Positions 18,972 to 28,106 of a stretch of DNA of 64,000 bases are shown one piece after another. Position 1 is the stretch's first letter; each line of letters opens with the position of its first letter. The notes under the pieces were generated by a model, which did no database searches, had not been told where the DNA came from, and saw only the letters and a program-made list of their open reading frames with translations. The position numbers were made by a program, and so were the translations under genes. The DNA is from Allomuricauda sp. (GTDB lineage Bacteria > Bacteroidota > Bacteroidia > Flavobacteriales > Flavobacteriaceae), in NCBI RefSeq assembly GCF_013911645.1, contig NZ_JACESV010000001.1:496001-560000 (forward strand), written 5' to 3'.

Positions 18972-20375
18972 TTAAGCATGCAAAGCCCTATCGTCAGTTG
19001 CGGCCAATGCAGCTTCCTTAACGGCTTCGGCAAAGGTTGGGTGGGCATGGCTCATTCGAGAAATATCCTCGGCCGACGCCCTGAATTCCATTGCGGTAAC
19101 ACCTTCGGCAATCAAATCGGCACAACGTGCCCCGATCATGTGAACGCCCAGTACTTCGTCGGTGTTTTTATCGGCAAGGATCTTCACAAAACCATCAATA
19201 TCCATGCTGGCACGGGCCCTTCCCAAGGCACGCATCGGAAACTGACCTGATTTATATGCTACGCCTTCTTCTTTTAATTGCTCCTCTGTTTTGCCCACAG
19301 CGGCAACTTCTGGCCAAGTATAAACAACACCTGGTATAAGGTTATAATCTATATGAGGTTTTTGGCCTGCCAGTAATTCAGCGACCATGGTACCTTCTTC
19401 TTCAGCCTTATGGGCCAACATGGCACCTTTTACCACGTCTCCAATTGCATAAATGTTGGAGACATTGGTCTGCAAATGTTCATTCACCTCTACTCTGCCC
19501 TTATCATCCAATTTTACGCCCGCAGCTTCGGCATTCAATCCATCGGTATACGGTTTACGGCCAACGCACACCAGGCAATAATCACCGGAAATGGTAACTT
19601 CTTTGCCCTTTTTGTCATCGGCTTTTACAATTACCTCGTCACCTTTGCGCTCCACTGATTTCACTTTGTGGGACAGATTAAATTTCACCTTTTGCTTTTT
19701 CATCACTTTGGTGAGTTCTTTGGACAAAGCGCCATCCATGCCGGGGATAATGCGATCCATAAATTCCACTACGGTAACATCTGCACCCAAGCGCTTGTAT
19801 ACCTGACCCAATTCCAAACCGATTACCCCTCCGCCTATCACGATCAAGTGTTTTGGAACCTCCTTAAGTTTTAGGGCTTCGGTTGAGGTAATCACTCTTT
19901 CTTTATCAATTTCAATGAAAGGCAGGGAAGAAGGTTTGGAACCCGTGGCTATAATGGTATTCTTAGCCTCGATGGTCTCTTCACCGTCTTTTTTGGCAAT
20001 ATTTATGTGTGTGGCATCCTTAAAACTTCCTACGCCATGGTAAACATCAATCTTGTTTTTGCTCATCAAAAACTCGACTCCCTTGGTGGTTTGGTCCACA
20101 ACAGCTTGTTTACGGGCAATCATTTGCTTCAAGTTCACTTTTACCTCCCCTGGAATATCGATACCGTGTTCCTCGAAGTGCTTAACTGCATCTTCATAAT
20201 GGTGCGATGAGTCCAAAAGCGCTTTGGAAGGAATACATCCTACGTTTAAGCATGTACCGCCAAGCACAGCGTACTTTTCTATTATTGCGGTTTTCATTCC
20301 CAATTGGGCACATCGAATGGCCGCTACATAGCCTCCAGGTCCAGAGCCGATGATAGCTACATCATATTGATTCAT
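18972..20375 (-). CDS. lpdA: Dihydrolipoyl dehydrogenase
   Basis: 467 residues. It reoxidises dihydrolipoamide of the 2-oxo acid dehydrogenase complexes and the glycine cleavage system, passing electrons through FAD to NAD+. The FAD-binding N-terminus VAIIGSGPGGYVAAIRCAQLG, the redox disulfide GGTCLNVGCIPSKALL (Cys42, Cys47), the NAD-binding HLIVIGGGVIGLELGQVYKRLG, and the C-terminal HAHPTFAEAVKEA with the catalytic His-Glu are all present. Stands as a single transcription unit: repeats lie upstream and a terminator downstream. Confidence 0.97.
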   Translation of the reverse strand: MNQYDVAIIGSGPGGYVAAIRCAQLGMKTAIIEKYAVLGGTCLNVGCIPSKALLDSSHHYEDAVKHFEEHGIDIPGEVKVNLKQMIARKQAVVDQTTKGVEFLMSKNKIDVYHGVGSFKDATHINIAKKDGEETIEAKNTIIATGSKPSSLPFIEIDKERVITSTEALKLKEVPKHLIVIGGGVIGLELGQVYKRLGADVTVVEFMDRIIPGMDGALSKELTKVMKKQKVKFNLSHKVKSVERKGDEVIVKADDKKGKEVTISGDYCLVCVGRKPYTDGLNAEAAGVKLDDKGRVEVNEHLQTNVSNIYAIGDVVKGAMLAHKAEEEGTMVAELLAGQKPHIDYNLIPGVVYTWPEVAAVGKTEEQLKEEGVAYKSGQFPMRALGRARASMDIDGFVKILADKNTDEVLGVHMIGARCADLIAEGVTAMEFRASAEDISRMSHAHPTFAEAVKEAALAATDDRALHA

Positions 20376-20790
20376 ATTGTATTATTTGTAAGGATGATTC
20401 TTAAAAAATCTGTTCTTTAAAAACAACTGTAAAAATACAAATGTTTTTCGGGACAGTCCTAAACTATTCTGTGGGAAAAGAAACAAGTGTCAAGTTCAAG
20501 TGTCAGGTTCAAGTGTCAAGTTCAAGTGCCAAGTTCAAGTGCCAAGTTCAAGAACAAAGAGAAAAGAGCCAAGAACCAAGACACAGGTTCAGAGTTACTA
20601 CGTACTGCGTACTTCCGACTTTCGGACGTTTCGACTGCGCTCAACATGACATTTCGGACCAAGTTATTGGGTTACTGCCCACTGCAAACTGCTACTGCTT
20701 ACTGCAAACCGACTTCTGACTTTTAAAAAACAAAACCACCGAAAAACCAGTAGGCACTTCGGCGGCATGCTTCAAAACCTATTTTAAAAA
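20376..20790. repeat. Repeat-rich intergenic region upstream of lpdA
   Basis: Between lpdA and the first DUF285 lipoprotein lie nine-fold-like iterations of AAGTTCAAGTGCC/AAGTGTCAGGTTC (20486-20560), a CGTTTCGACTGCGCTCAACA palindrome arm (20628-20647), and ACTGCCCACTGCAAACTGCT units (20674-20713). The right end carries the terminator of the DUF285 gene. No gene is visible. Confidence 0.75.
20724..20766 (-). terminator. Terminator of DUF285 lipoprotein A, shared with its paralogue
   Basis: Minus-strand stem CCGCCGAA/TTCGGTGG (20765-20758 with 20743-20736; one G-T pair) is followed by TTTTGTTTTTT. It starts 26 bp after the stop codon. The sequence closely matches the hairpin after the paralogue at 39845-39874, including the loop GTGCCTACTGG versus GTGCCTACGGG. 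Confidence 0.75.
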
Positions 20791-22455
20791 TCAATTACAT
20801 GTTTCCTCAAAAACTTGATCTCCAGTAAAATTCCAATTGTAGTCATTCTCTAGCTTAAGTCCTGCCTCAAGGGCTTCAGTACCACAAAGAGTAAGTCCGT
20901 TGGCTCCAAAAGTTATATTATAAGGTCCGTTGTTCTGCTCCACAAAATTGCTCCAGCCCATCAACAGGGCATTGAAGTTTTCTTTGGACAATCCCGAATT
21001 ATCCAACATACCATCCATTAATTCTACCTTACCAATATTCCAATTGCTTAAGTCCCCGTCAAAGGAAGTGGCTCCTGAAAACATATTTTCCATGGTATTC
21101 ACATTATTAACATCCCAACTACTGACATCACCATTAAAAGAGGTGGCTCCATTAAACATTCCAGTCATACTCGTCACATTACCTAATTTTGTGCTCCAAG
21201 CACTTAAATCTCCGTTAAAGGAAGTAGCCCCATTGAACATATTTTCCATGGTATTCACATTATTAACATCCCAGCCGCTAAGATCCCCGTTAAAGGAAGT
21301 GGCCCCATAGAACATTGCCCTCATATTGGTCACATGGCTCACGTCCCAGTCACTAAGATCCCCGTTAAAAGAATTGGCCCCATAGAACATACCGGTCATT
21401 TTGGTTACCTTGGATAAATCCGGTACGTCTGTGGCATTATAAACCATGTTTTCACAATTGCCAAAAATATAGTTTAAATATTCCCACTGTATAATGCCCC
21501 ATTGTTCCAAGCTTTCAAGTTTCGAAGAATATTCTGGGTTGTTAAAAAGAACAGTTGGAAATTCACCATATATGGCCACGGTATAGGTGCCAGCAGCGGC
21601 ATAGATATGGGAAGGATGTCCATCAGCCTCAGTAAGCTCCTCTATTGTTCCATCGCCCCAATCTATGGTATAGTTGTAAGTGTAATAGTTATTTATTATT
21701 TGAAACATAATTTCGTCCCCATCGGTCTCGGTCTTCCAAGTGGTGACAAAAGACTTAGGATCTTCGGCCAAGGTATCTCCATCATTTATAACTATAATTT
21801 TCACCGCTACTTCCACGGTCGCATTATCATCTTCAACACTTACGGTAATGTGGTGTTCTTTGCTTGTTTCATAATCGAGCTGTTGTCCTGCTGCCAAGCT
21901 TAGTTCACCTGCTTCGTTGATAGCAAACAGGCCATTGTCGTTGGTGGGAATGTTAAAAACAAGATCTGCTATATCCGTGTCGGCATCTTCGACCTCAAAG
22001 GTGTGGATCAATTCTTCTGTTGATATGTCTTCGCTTACCTCAAACTCATAGTCTTCCTGTGCAAAAACGGGCACACAATCGCAAATGGTGATTTGGCCTG
22101 TATCCTCCCTTTCTCCATCGCTTACTGCAACGGTAATCTTGTGAGATTGAGGAGCTTCAAGATCAAGTTCCTTGCCCGCTTTTAAGCTTAGCAAACCTGT
22201 TGTCTCGTTAATCTGGAACATATCATTACTGTTGGCAGAAATACTATAGGTAAGTTTGGTGCCCATATTGGAATCGTATGCCTTTACTTCGGCTACCGTT
22301 TGGCCATCGGTTATGGCTTCGGGCACATGAAAGGACTGATCGTATATAACAGGGGGCTGATTGGCAAATGACTTTGGACCGTCATCTTTTTCGCAGGACC
22401 AGAGCAGTACCAAGGCCATTATTGTTATTCCAAATTTGTTCAATGTGTTTTTCAT
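20791..22455 (-). CDS. Surface lipoprotein with two cadherin-like domains and DUF285 (BspA-type) repeats
   Basis: The frame extends to 22674, but the natural start is ATG 22455 (MKNTLNKFGITIMALVLLWSCEKDDG), giving 554 residues. LLWSC is a lipobox and CEKDDG after it resembles surface-export signals of Bacteroidota lipoproteins. Order: two cadherin-like domains (about residues 35-230; PVIYDQSFHVPEAI and DYEFEVSEDI starts), a PKD-like region with VDWGDGT-type DWGDGTIEEL, then five ~24-residue DUF285 units of the form FYGATSFNGDLSGWDVNNVNTM, and a Cys-containing C-terminal cap (TLCGTEALEAGL). The role is probably adhesion or ligand binding at the cell surface. A longer paralogue lies at 39915-42023. 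One repeat unit (AWSTKLGNVTSM) is irregular. Confidence 0.9.
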   Translation of the reverse strand: MKNTLNKFGITIMALVLLWSCEKDDGPKSFANQPPVIYDQSFHVPEAITDGQTVAEVKAYDSNMGTKLTYSISANSNDMFQINETTGLLSLKAGKELDLEAPQSHKITVAVSDGEREDTGQITICDCVPVFAQEDYEFEVSEDISTEELIHTFEVEDADTDIADLVFNIPTNDNGLFAINEAGELSLAAGQQLDYETSKEHHITVSVEDDNATVEVAVKIIVINDGDTLAEDPKSFVTTWKTETDGDEIMFQIINNYYTYNYTIDWGDGTIEELTEADGHPSHIYAAAGTYTVAIYGEFPTVLFNNPEYSSKLESLEQWGIIQWEYLNYIFGNCENMVYNATDVPDLSKVTKMTGMFYGANSFNGDLSDWDVSHVTNMRAMFYGATSFNGDLSGWDVNNVNTMENMFNGATSFNGDLSAWSTKLGNVTSMTGMFNGATSFNGDVSSWDVNNVNTMENMFSGATSFDGDLSNWNIGKVELMDGMLDNSGLSKENFNALLMGWSNFVEQNNGPYNITFGANGLTLCGTEALEAGLKLENDYNWNFTGDQVFEETCN

Positions 22456-22506
22456 GACTAAAGTTTTATAGGGTAATTGCAGCAAGATGCAGAGTTTAAG
22501 CGAACT

Positions 22507-22548
22507 TTTTAGGCATGATCTTACGAACACCTTGTTTGGATTGATAAA
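22507..22548 (-). promoter_or_regulatory. Conserved element upstream of DUF285 lipoprotein A
   Basis: These 42 bp, 51 bp before the start codon, match 42079-42120 upstream of the paralogue at 32 of 42 positions, with identical runs such as GTTTGGATTGAT and GATCTTAC. Outside it the upstream regions diverge. It could be a common promoter/operator or part of the transcribed leader; I cannot place -7/-33 boxes with confidence. Confidence 0.55.
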
Positions 22549-22732
22549 CCCTAGTTTTGGGTTGATGAGGTTGGTGGACGTTGGGTAAAAACAAAGGGGC
22601 AAAGTGTGAAGAGGTTGATATGAATGACGTAAAAAGTTCAAGCACCAAGTTCCATGCCTACGGCAGACAGGCAAATGTCAAATTCAATAAACCGAATAAC
22701 TTAATAACAGAGTAACACAATAACAGAATAAA

Positions 22733-23197
22733 TCACCCACCAATATGTACCGATGGCGTATTTTTCACCTCATTGATAACGAATGAACTCTGTGTATTGC
22801 CAATATTGGCTATGGCAGTCAATTTAGTGACCATAAACTCCCGATAACTTTTCATGTCCTTTACATAAATCTTTAAAATATAGTCATAATCGCCCCCCAC
22901 ATGAAAGCACTCGGAAACCTCTTTGAGCTGCAATACCTCGCGCTCAAACTTTAGAACATTCTCCTTGGTATGCTGTACCAAACGTATTTGGCAGAGTACC
23001 ATAAAGTCTCTACCTACTTTTTGTTTGTCCACCAAAGCAGCGTATTGGGTAATGACTCCATTGCGCTCCAATCGACGAATTCGCTCATAAACGGCTGTTT
23101 TGGACAAATGCAAAACATCTGCATATTGTTTTGTTGTCTTTTTACAGTCCTCTTGGAGCAGTCTTACCAATTCAATATCCATTTTATCCAGTTTCAT
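22733..23197 (-). CDS. Lrp/AsnC-family transcriptional regulator
   Basis: 154 residues. The N-terminal winged HTH reads MDIELVRLLQEDCKKTTKQYADVLHLSKTAVYERIRRLERNGVI, and the RAM (ligand-binding) domain follows with VGGDYDYILKIYVKDMKSYREFM. Such proteins form octamers and sense amino acids. It is divergent from a methionine gamma-lyase-like gene with 150 bp between the start codons, the usual arrangement for a local regulator; I infer that it senses a sulfur amino acid or its product and controls the neighbouring lyase/antiporter genes. No operator could be identified by eye. Confidence 0.93.
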   Translation of the reverse strand: MKLDKMDIELVRLLQEDCKKTTKQYADVLHLSKTAVYERIRRLERNGVITQYAALVDKQKVGRDFMVLCQIRLVQHTKENVLKFEREVLQLKEVSECFHVGGDYDYILKIYVKDMKSYREFMVTKLTAIANIGNTQSSFVINEVKNTPSVHIGG

Positions 23198-23347
23198 TCC
23201 GACGATTTTTCTATTGGGAACAGCTAAATTCCAATTTTACAGAATAATATCCTAATATTTATATATTTATTGACTATTCATCACCATTTGAACACATCCA
23301 TTGATTTTAAGTCTAATGATTCATATTTTTATCCAAAACAACGCATC

Positions 23348-24568
23348 ATGGACTACAAAGCATCAGATCACATACAAAATCTTCAATATTTTGGTGAATT
23401 CGGAGGTGTAAACCCTTCTATATCAGATTCATCAACCTATACTTTTCTCTCAGCAAAGACTATGTTCGACACTTTTGAGGGGAATACCGAAGGTTGCTAC
23501 CTTTACAGTAGGCACTCTTCCCCTTCCAACTTATACTTGGGCGAGGCCATGGCACAACTGGAAGGTACCGAATCTGCAAATGTGTATGCAAGCGGAATGG
23601 GAGCCATAACAGCTGTAATTCTTCAATTGTGCAATTCGGGTGACCATATTGTTTGTAGCAGGACCATTTACGGCGGCACCTACGCTTTCCTAAAGAACTT
23701 TGTGAAAAAATTCAATATCTCCGTCTCTTTTATGGACATTACCAATTTGGAAACGGTCGCGAGGTCCATCACTCCAAAAACCAAGATGATCTATTGCGAA
23801 GCCATTAGCAACCCGCTTTTGGAAGTAGCTGATATTACTTCACTTGCCAAAATTGCCAAAAAGAACGAGATGCCATTGGTGGTCGACAACACCTTTTCTC
23901 CTTTGACGATAAACGCAGCACAATTGGGAGCAGATATTGTTGTACACAGCCTTACCAAGTTTATCAATGGTAGTAGTGATTGCGTTGCTGGAGCCGTTTG
24001 CGGAACAACTGATTTTTGTCTCAGTCTAAAAGATGTGAACAACGGGGCAGGAATGCTTTTGGGCAGTACGTTGGACAGTTTGCGTGCCGCTTCCATCTTG
24101 AAGAATATGCGAACACTTCATATAAGAATCAAAAAGCATAGCGAAAATGCCCATTATTTGGCCAAACAATTTGAAAAGGATGGATTAAAGGTGGTGTATC
24201 CCGGTTTGGAAAGTCATTCAGGGCACAGTTTAATGAAATCCCAAATGAATACAGAATACGGATTTGGCGGAATGCTTACCCTAGATGTTGGCTCCGTGGA
24301 ACGTGCCAATGCCCTGATGGAATTGATGCAAAAAGAAAAACTGGGTTATTTAGCGGTAAGCCTTGGTTTCTACAAGACATTATTTAGTGCTTCCGGAACC
24401 TCCACCTCTTCCGAAATACCAGAAGAAGAGCAAAAAGAACTTGGTCTCTCCCAAGGACTTATCCGTTTTTCCATTGGATTGGACAACGACATACACAAAA
24501 CATACATTACAATGCGCAACTGTATGGAAAAGTTGGATATTTTGTCTCCCGATGCCAGTTTGGCTTAA
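23348..24568 (+). CDS. PLP-dependent sulfur amino acid lyase (methionine gamma-lyase-like)
   Basis: The frame is open from a TTG at 23270, but ATG 23348 (MDYKASDHIQNLQYFGEFGGVNPSI) is the better start, giving 406 residues. It belongs to the Cys/Met metabolism PLP enzymes: YSRHSSPSNLYLGEAMAQLEG, ASGMGAI, DNTFSPL, and HSLTKFINGSSD with the PLP-binding Lys204. CEAISNPLLEVADI and the Y-R pair in YSRHSSP are typical. Methionine gamma-lyase splits methionine to methanethiol, ammonia and 2-oxobutyrate; cystathionine gamma-lyase or synthase activity is the alternative. It is followed by an NhaC antiporter (71-bp gap) and faces an Lrp regulator, so the locus looks like an amino-acid-responsive catabolic unit. 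Confidence 0.88.
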   Translation: MDYKASDHIQNLQYFGEFGGVNPSISDSSTYTFLSAKTMFDTFEGNTEGCYLYSRHSSPSNLYLGEAMAQLEGTESANVYASGMGAITAVILQLCNSGDHIVCSRTIYGGTYAFLKNFVKKFNISVSFMDITNLETVARSITPKTKMIYCEAISNPLLEVADITSLAKIAKKNEMPLVVDNTFSPLTINAAQLGADIVVHSLTKFINGSSDCVAGAVCGTTDFCLSLKDVNNGAGMLLGSTLDSLRAASILKNMRTLHIRIKKHSENAHYLAKQFEKDGLKVVYPGLESHSGHSLMKSQMNTEYGFGGMLTLDVGSVERANALMELMQKEKLGYLAVSLGFYKTLFSASGTSTSSEIPEEEQKELGLSQGLIRFSIGLDNDIHKTYITMRNCMEKLDILSPDASLA

Positions 24569-24639
24569 TTCGGAGGGATGCGGGGTTTGCACAACATAGT
24601 GCAAAATCGTAATATTACCTCCTAACAAACTCAGACCAA

Positions 24640-26130
24640 ATGCCGAATAAAGAGGAAAAACCAACGTTTAGGGAAGATGAACACATTGTAGAAAATAAAG
24701 ATTTGACCATTGCTGAAGCATTGATACCCGTTTTAGCTTTGGTGATTATGTTGGCCTACAATGTGTATGTTTTTGGGGATGATGCCCTAAGCGGTTCCAA
24801 CCAATTTATTCTGTTGATGGGAGGTGCGGTTGCCGCAATAGTCGGTATTTTCAATAAGGTTTCCTATAAACGGATGATTGCCGAAGTGGCCGAAAATGTT
24901 AAATCGACCACGGGTGCCTTGTTGATTCTTTTGATGGTCGGAGCACTTTCAGGTACATGGTTGGTCAGCGGTATTATTCCCGCTATGATCTATTACGGGC
25001 TTCAAATTCTCAATCCGACTATATTTTTGGCAGCTAGCGTTGTTATTTGCGCCATAATTTCCATTGCAACCGGAAGTAGTTGGACAACGGCCGCGACCGT
25101 AGGCATAGCATTGATTGGCATTGGTGATGCCTTGGGCATATCGTTGGGAATGACGGCAGGCGCTGTGCTTTCCGGCGCTTATTTTGGAGATAAAATGTCT
25201 CCTTTGAGCGACACCACCAATTTAGCCCCGGCCATGGCGGGAGGAGATTTGTTCTCGCACATTCGCTACATGACGTACACCACTGTACCAACAATCGTGG
25301 TGACCTTGATTGTTTTCATTGTTCTTGGGCTTACCATTGATACCTCAGGAGTTGCGGACACCAGTTCACTTCTCAACAATATTGGCTCAACCTTCAATAT
25401 AAACGGATGGTTGTTTATAGTGCCATTGGTCGTTATTGGTTTGATTGTAAAAAAAGCACCTCCATTAATGGCGCTACTTGTAGGAACATTGCTTGGTGGA
25501 GTTTTCGCTCTTATTTTTCAGCCGGACATTGTGGCCAACATTGGCGGAAGCACAGCTTTAAATTTTGAATCGGGCTACAAAGGCATCTTAAACGCCATCA
25601 CTGTTGATACATCTATTGCCACGGAAGACCCTGCCCTAAATGATTTGTTCTCCTCGGGAGGAATGTCGGGAATGCTCGGCACCATTTGGCTGATTGTTTG
25701 TGCTATGGTTTTTGGTGGTATCATGGACGGTATCGGGGCTTTGGAGCGCATCACGGAATCCCTTTTAAAATTGGCAAAGACCACTTTTGGACTGTTCGCA
25801 AGCACCGTAGGAAGCTGTTTGGCCTTGAACGTAACCGCTTCCGACCAGTATTTGGCCATTGTAGTGCCCGGAAAAATGTTCTCGAAAGCCTATAAGGAAC
25901 GTGGTCTTGCCCCCGAAAACCTGAGCCGGTCATTGGAAGATTCAGGTACGGTGACCTCTGTTCTAGTGCCTTGGAACACTTGTGGAGCCTACCACAGCAG
26001 TGTTTTGGGTGTTGGTGTCGGTGAGTACTTCCTGTATGCCATTTTCAATTGGTTAAGCCCTATAATGACGTTGCTTTTTGCCGCTTTCCGGATCAAAATC
26101 AAGCAACTTACCACCACGGCTGCTGAATAA
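24640..26130 (+). CDS. NhaC-family Na+/H+ (or amino acid) antiporter
   Basis: 496 residues with about twelve hydrophobic segments. Typical NhaC stretches are SIATGSSWTTAATVGIALIGIG, GAVLSGAYFGDKMSPLSDTTNLAPAM, and VTASDQYLAIVVPGKMF and LEDSGTVTSVLVPWNTCGAYHSSVLG near the C-terminus. The family exchanges Na+ for H+, or malate/lactate or basic amino acids in some members. It lies 71 bp after the lyase gene on the same strand and may be cotranscribed; an export role for lyase products or pH control during ammonia release are both possible. The following 208 bp hold a small hairpin (CGACTTC-ATTGA-GAAGTCG, 26157-26175). Confidence 0.9.
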   Translation: MPNKEEKPTFREDEHIVENKDLTIAEALIPVLALVIMLAYNVYVFGDDALSGSNQFILLMGGAVAAIVGIFNKVSYKRMIAEVAENVKSTTGALLILLMVGALSGTWLVSGIIPAMIYYGLQILNPTIFLAASVVICAIISIATGSSWTTAATVGIALIGIGDALGISLGMTAGAVLSGAYFGDKMSPLSDTTNLAPAMAGGDLFSHIRYMTYTTVPTIVVTLIVFIVLGLTIDTSGVADTSSLLNNIGSTFNINGWLFIVPLVVIGLIVKKAPPLMALLVGTLLGGVFALIFQPDIVANIGGSTALNFESGYKGILNAITVDTSIATEDPALNDLFSSGGMSGMLGTIWLIVCAMVFGGIMDGIGALERITESLLKLAKTTFGLFASTVGSCLALNVTASDQYLAIVVPGKMFSKAYKERGLAPENLSRSLEDSGTVTSVLVPWNTCGAYHSSVLGVGVGEYFLYAIFNWLSPIMTLLFAAFRIKIKQLTTTAAE

Positions 26131-26301
26131 ATGCTATTTCAGCTTTTTCAATACCGCGACTTCATTGAGAAGTCGTTAAAAATTGATGTGCAATTTTGCC
26201 ACAACCTCAATTTTGATGGTGCTTTTTTACGACATAGTCATGACTTATCCGACCATAAGAAATACTGATTTTTAAGCTGGTAAAAGCGATAAAAACCATC
26301 T

Positions 26302-26309
26302 TATTTTTG
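26302..26309 (+). promoter_or_regulatory. Candidate -7 promoter box of the peroxiredoxin operon
   Basis: TATTTTTG matches TAnnTTTG and lies 29 nt before the peroxiredoxin ATG, leaving a short A-rich leader typical of the phylum. A -33 element is not obvious. Confidence 0.5.
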
Positions 26310-26338
26310 CTATTCGAAAATTTAAAAAACATCAATAA

Positions 26339-26983
26339 ATGACTCTAGTAGGAAGAAAATTTCCAAACATTGAAGTAAACGCCATCGACGAATTGGGCGA
26401 CACATTCAAAATCAACATTTTAGAGAAAGCCAAAGCAGAAAACAAGAAAGTATTGTTGTTCTGGTACCCTAAAGACTTCACTTTTGTGTGTCCGACCGAG
26501 CTTTTTGCCTTTCAACAAAACCTAAGTGAGTTTGAAAAAAGGAATACCATTGTTATCGGAGCTTCTTGTGATACTGCCGAAGTGCATTTTGCATGGCTGA
26601 ACACTGAAAAGGACAACGGAGGAATAGAAGGTGTAACCTACCCTATCGTTTCTGACAGCAATAGAAACTTGGCTTCTGCCTTGGGAATCTTGGACATCAT
26701 GAAAGAAGACTATAACGAGGAGACCAATTCTGTTGTAGTGGAAGGTGACAACGTTACCTATAGAGCCACTTATTTAATTGATGAAGAAGGGACTGTATTC
26801 CACGAGAGCATCAATCACATGCCATTGGGTAGAAACGTGAAGGAATTTTTGCGTTTGGTAGATGCCTACACTCACGTTCAGGAAAAAGGAGAGGTTTGCC
26901 CAGCCAACTGGGAAGAAGGAAAACAAGCCATGAACGCGGACAGAGCCGGTGTTTCCGATTACTTGGCCAATCACGTAAACTAA
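26339..26983 (+). CDS. Peroxiredoxin (AhpC/TSA family, typical 2-Cys)
   Basis: 214 residues. DFTFVCPTELFAFQ holds the peroxidatic Cys51, and the C-terminal GEVCPANWEEGKQAM holds the resolving Cys near 187, so this is a typical 2-Cys peroxiredoxin that reduces H2O2 and organic peroxides in the cytoplasm. VVIGASCDTAEVHFAWL and YPIVSDSNRNLASALGI are also characteristic. A thioredoxin-like gene starts 5 nt after its stop and is its likely reductant; a small DUF gene follows. A promoter-like box precedes it and a strong terminator closes the three-gene unit. Confidence 0.95.
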   Translation: MTLVGRKFPNIEVNAIDELGDTFKINILEKAKAENKKVLLFWYPKDFTFVCPTELFAFQQNLSEFEKRNTIVIGASCDTAEVHFAWLNTEKDNGGIEGVTYPIVSDSNRNLASALGILDIMKEDYNEETNSVVVEGDNVTYRATYLIDEEGTVFHESINHMPLGRNVKEFLRLVDAYTHVQEKGEVCPANWEEGKQAMNADRAGVSDYLANHVN

Positions 26984-26988
26984 GCACT

Positions 26989-27303
26989 ATGGTTGTAGAA
27001 TTGGACAAAGACAATTTAAGCGAGGTCATTGCCAACAATGACAACGTAGTGGTGCAGTACAGCGCATCTTGGTGTGGCAACTGCAGGATCATGAAGCCAA
27101 AGTTCAAAAAGGAAGCCTCTTTGAACGAAGATATAAAGTTTGTAATGGTCGATGCCGAAAAATTCCCAGAATCCAGAAAGCTGGCCAACGTGGACAATTT
27201 GCCCACTTTTGCCGCTTTTTCAAAAGGGGCATTAAAGAATCAGGTACAGACCAATAAGTATGATGTTTTAAAAGACTTGATCAATGAAGTTGCCCATAAT
27301 TAA
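26989..27303 (+). CDS. Thioredoxin-family protein
   Basis: The open frame reaches back into the peroxiredoxin gene, but the fitting start is ATG 26989 (MVVELDKDNLSEVI), giving 104 residues, thioredoxin length. The active site is YSASWCGNCRIMKPKF with Cys29 and Cys32 (WCGNC rather than WCGPC), and the cis-Pro loop is VDNLPTFAAF. It starts 5 nt after the peroxiredoxin stop and overlaps the next gene by 20 bp. It probably recycles the adjacent peroxiredoxin. The altered CGNC motif suggests a redox potential different from housekeeping thioredoxin. Confidence 0.93.
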   Translation: MVVELDKDNLSEVIANNDNVVVQYSASWCGNCRIMKPKFKKEASLNEDIKFVMVDAEKFPESRKLANVDNLPTFAAFSKGALKNQVQTNKYDVLKDLINEVAHN

Positions 27304-27541
27304 GCAGTTGGTCAATTTTGCCGAGGAGCACGACGAGGATTACCTTCAGGAAACTGCGGATACCCTCGAAAGTGTTTGCGAAGTTTCCAGTTTAAAAGAT
27401 GACGAACTGGATATGATCGGGGAATTGATCTCCAATATTTATGGCGCTTTGGAAGTATCCAACGAAATCAAGAACGGAACTCCTAAAAAAGAAGCGCTTA
27501 ACGGTTTTATGTCCAGAGTGCTCGGCTCCATAGATAAGTAA
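27284..27541 (+). CDS. Small DUF6952-like protein
   Basis: 85 residues, acidic and helical (MKLPIIKQLVNFAEEHDEDYLQETADTLESV...). It starts 20 bp inside the thioredoxin gene and is followed by the operon terminator. From memory such proteins (DUF6952) regularly follow peroxiredoxin and thioredoxin genes in Flavobacteriaceae; its function is unknown. No cysteines other than one near residue 31, no signal peptide and no membrane segment. The conserved place suggests a helper in peroxide defence, but that is inference. Confidence 0.85.
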   Translation: MKLPIIKQLVNFAEEHDEDYLQETADTLESVCEVSSLKDDELDMIGELISNIYGALEVSNEIKNGTPKKEALNGFMSRVLGSIDK

Positions 27542-27568
27542 CATACATTATATAAAACAGCAAATAAG

Positions 27569-27603
27569 AACCTTCCCGTAACAGACTTCGGGAAGGTTTT
27601 TTT
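27569..27603 (+). terminator. Rho-independent terminator of the peroxiredoxin operon
   Basis: AACCTTCCCG (27569-27578) pairs perfectly with CGGGAAGGTT (27589-27598) around a 10-nt loop, followed by a T-run to 27603. It lies 28 bp after the last stop codon. Confidence 0.9.
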
Positions 27604-27605
27604 AG

Positions 27606-27613
27606 TATTTTTG
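27606..27613 (+). promoter_or_regulatory. Candidate -7 promoter box for the dgkA-ribB gene run
   Basis: TATTTTTG directly after the terminator T-run matches TAnnTTTG and lies 65 nt before dgkA. It is the most natural start point for the dgkA to ribB series, though no -33 box is clear. Confidence 0.42.
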
Positions 27614-27678
27614 ACACCGAGCCGCATTAAACTTTCGGCTAGAAGGTTAATGTCAAAAAAATATTTGAAGCATTCTAA

Positions 27679-28044
27679 ATGCCCCAAGAATCTTTTCTTC
27701 AGAATAGGATAAAAAGCGTAGGATATGCCCTAAAGGGCATGTTTCTGTTATTGCGCACAGAGCCCAGCATTAAAATTCAGTTCGTTATAACATTGGTGGT
27801 CACAGCTTTTGGGTTTTATTTTCAAATATCGAACACCGAATGGATTCTCCAACTGTTGGCCATTGGTTTGGTAATGGGTGTGGAAGGAGTAAACACTGCC
27901 ATTGAAAAAATATGTGACTATATCCAGCCCGATTTGGACCCTAAGATTGGTTTGATAAAAGATATTTCCGCAGGAGCCGTTATGATAGTATCGGTCTTGG
28001 CAAGCATTGTTGGCCTTATCATCTATGTGCCTAAAATTTTTTAG
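27679..28044 (+). CDS. dgkA: Diacylglycerol kinase (DgkA type)
   Basis: 121 residues, the length of the small integral-membrane kinases. It phosphorylates diacylglycerol (or undecaprenol in some Gram-positives) with ATP at the inner membrane. The catalytic stretch GVEGVNTAIEKICDYIQPDLDPKIGLIKDISAGAVM carries the conserved E-x-x-N-T-A-I-E and the later D-x-x-A/S-G-A-V. Three hydrophobic helices are seen (about 31-48, 52-72, 96-118), and an N-terminal amphipathic RIKSVGYALKGM. The next gene, ftsK, starts 62 bp downstream. Confidence 0.92.
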   Translation: MPQESFLQNRIKSVGYALKGMFLLLRTEPSIKIQFVITLVVTAFGFYFQISNTEWILQLLAIGLVMGVEGVNTAIEKICDYIQPDLDPKIGLIKDISAGAVMIVSVLASIVGLIIYVPKIF

Positions 28045-28106
28045 CAAAATCCAACACCCCGAGTAGCAACGTAAATTTGTAACTTAGCCCCGCTTAAAAA
28101 CAATTG

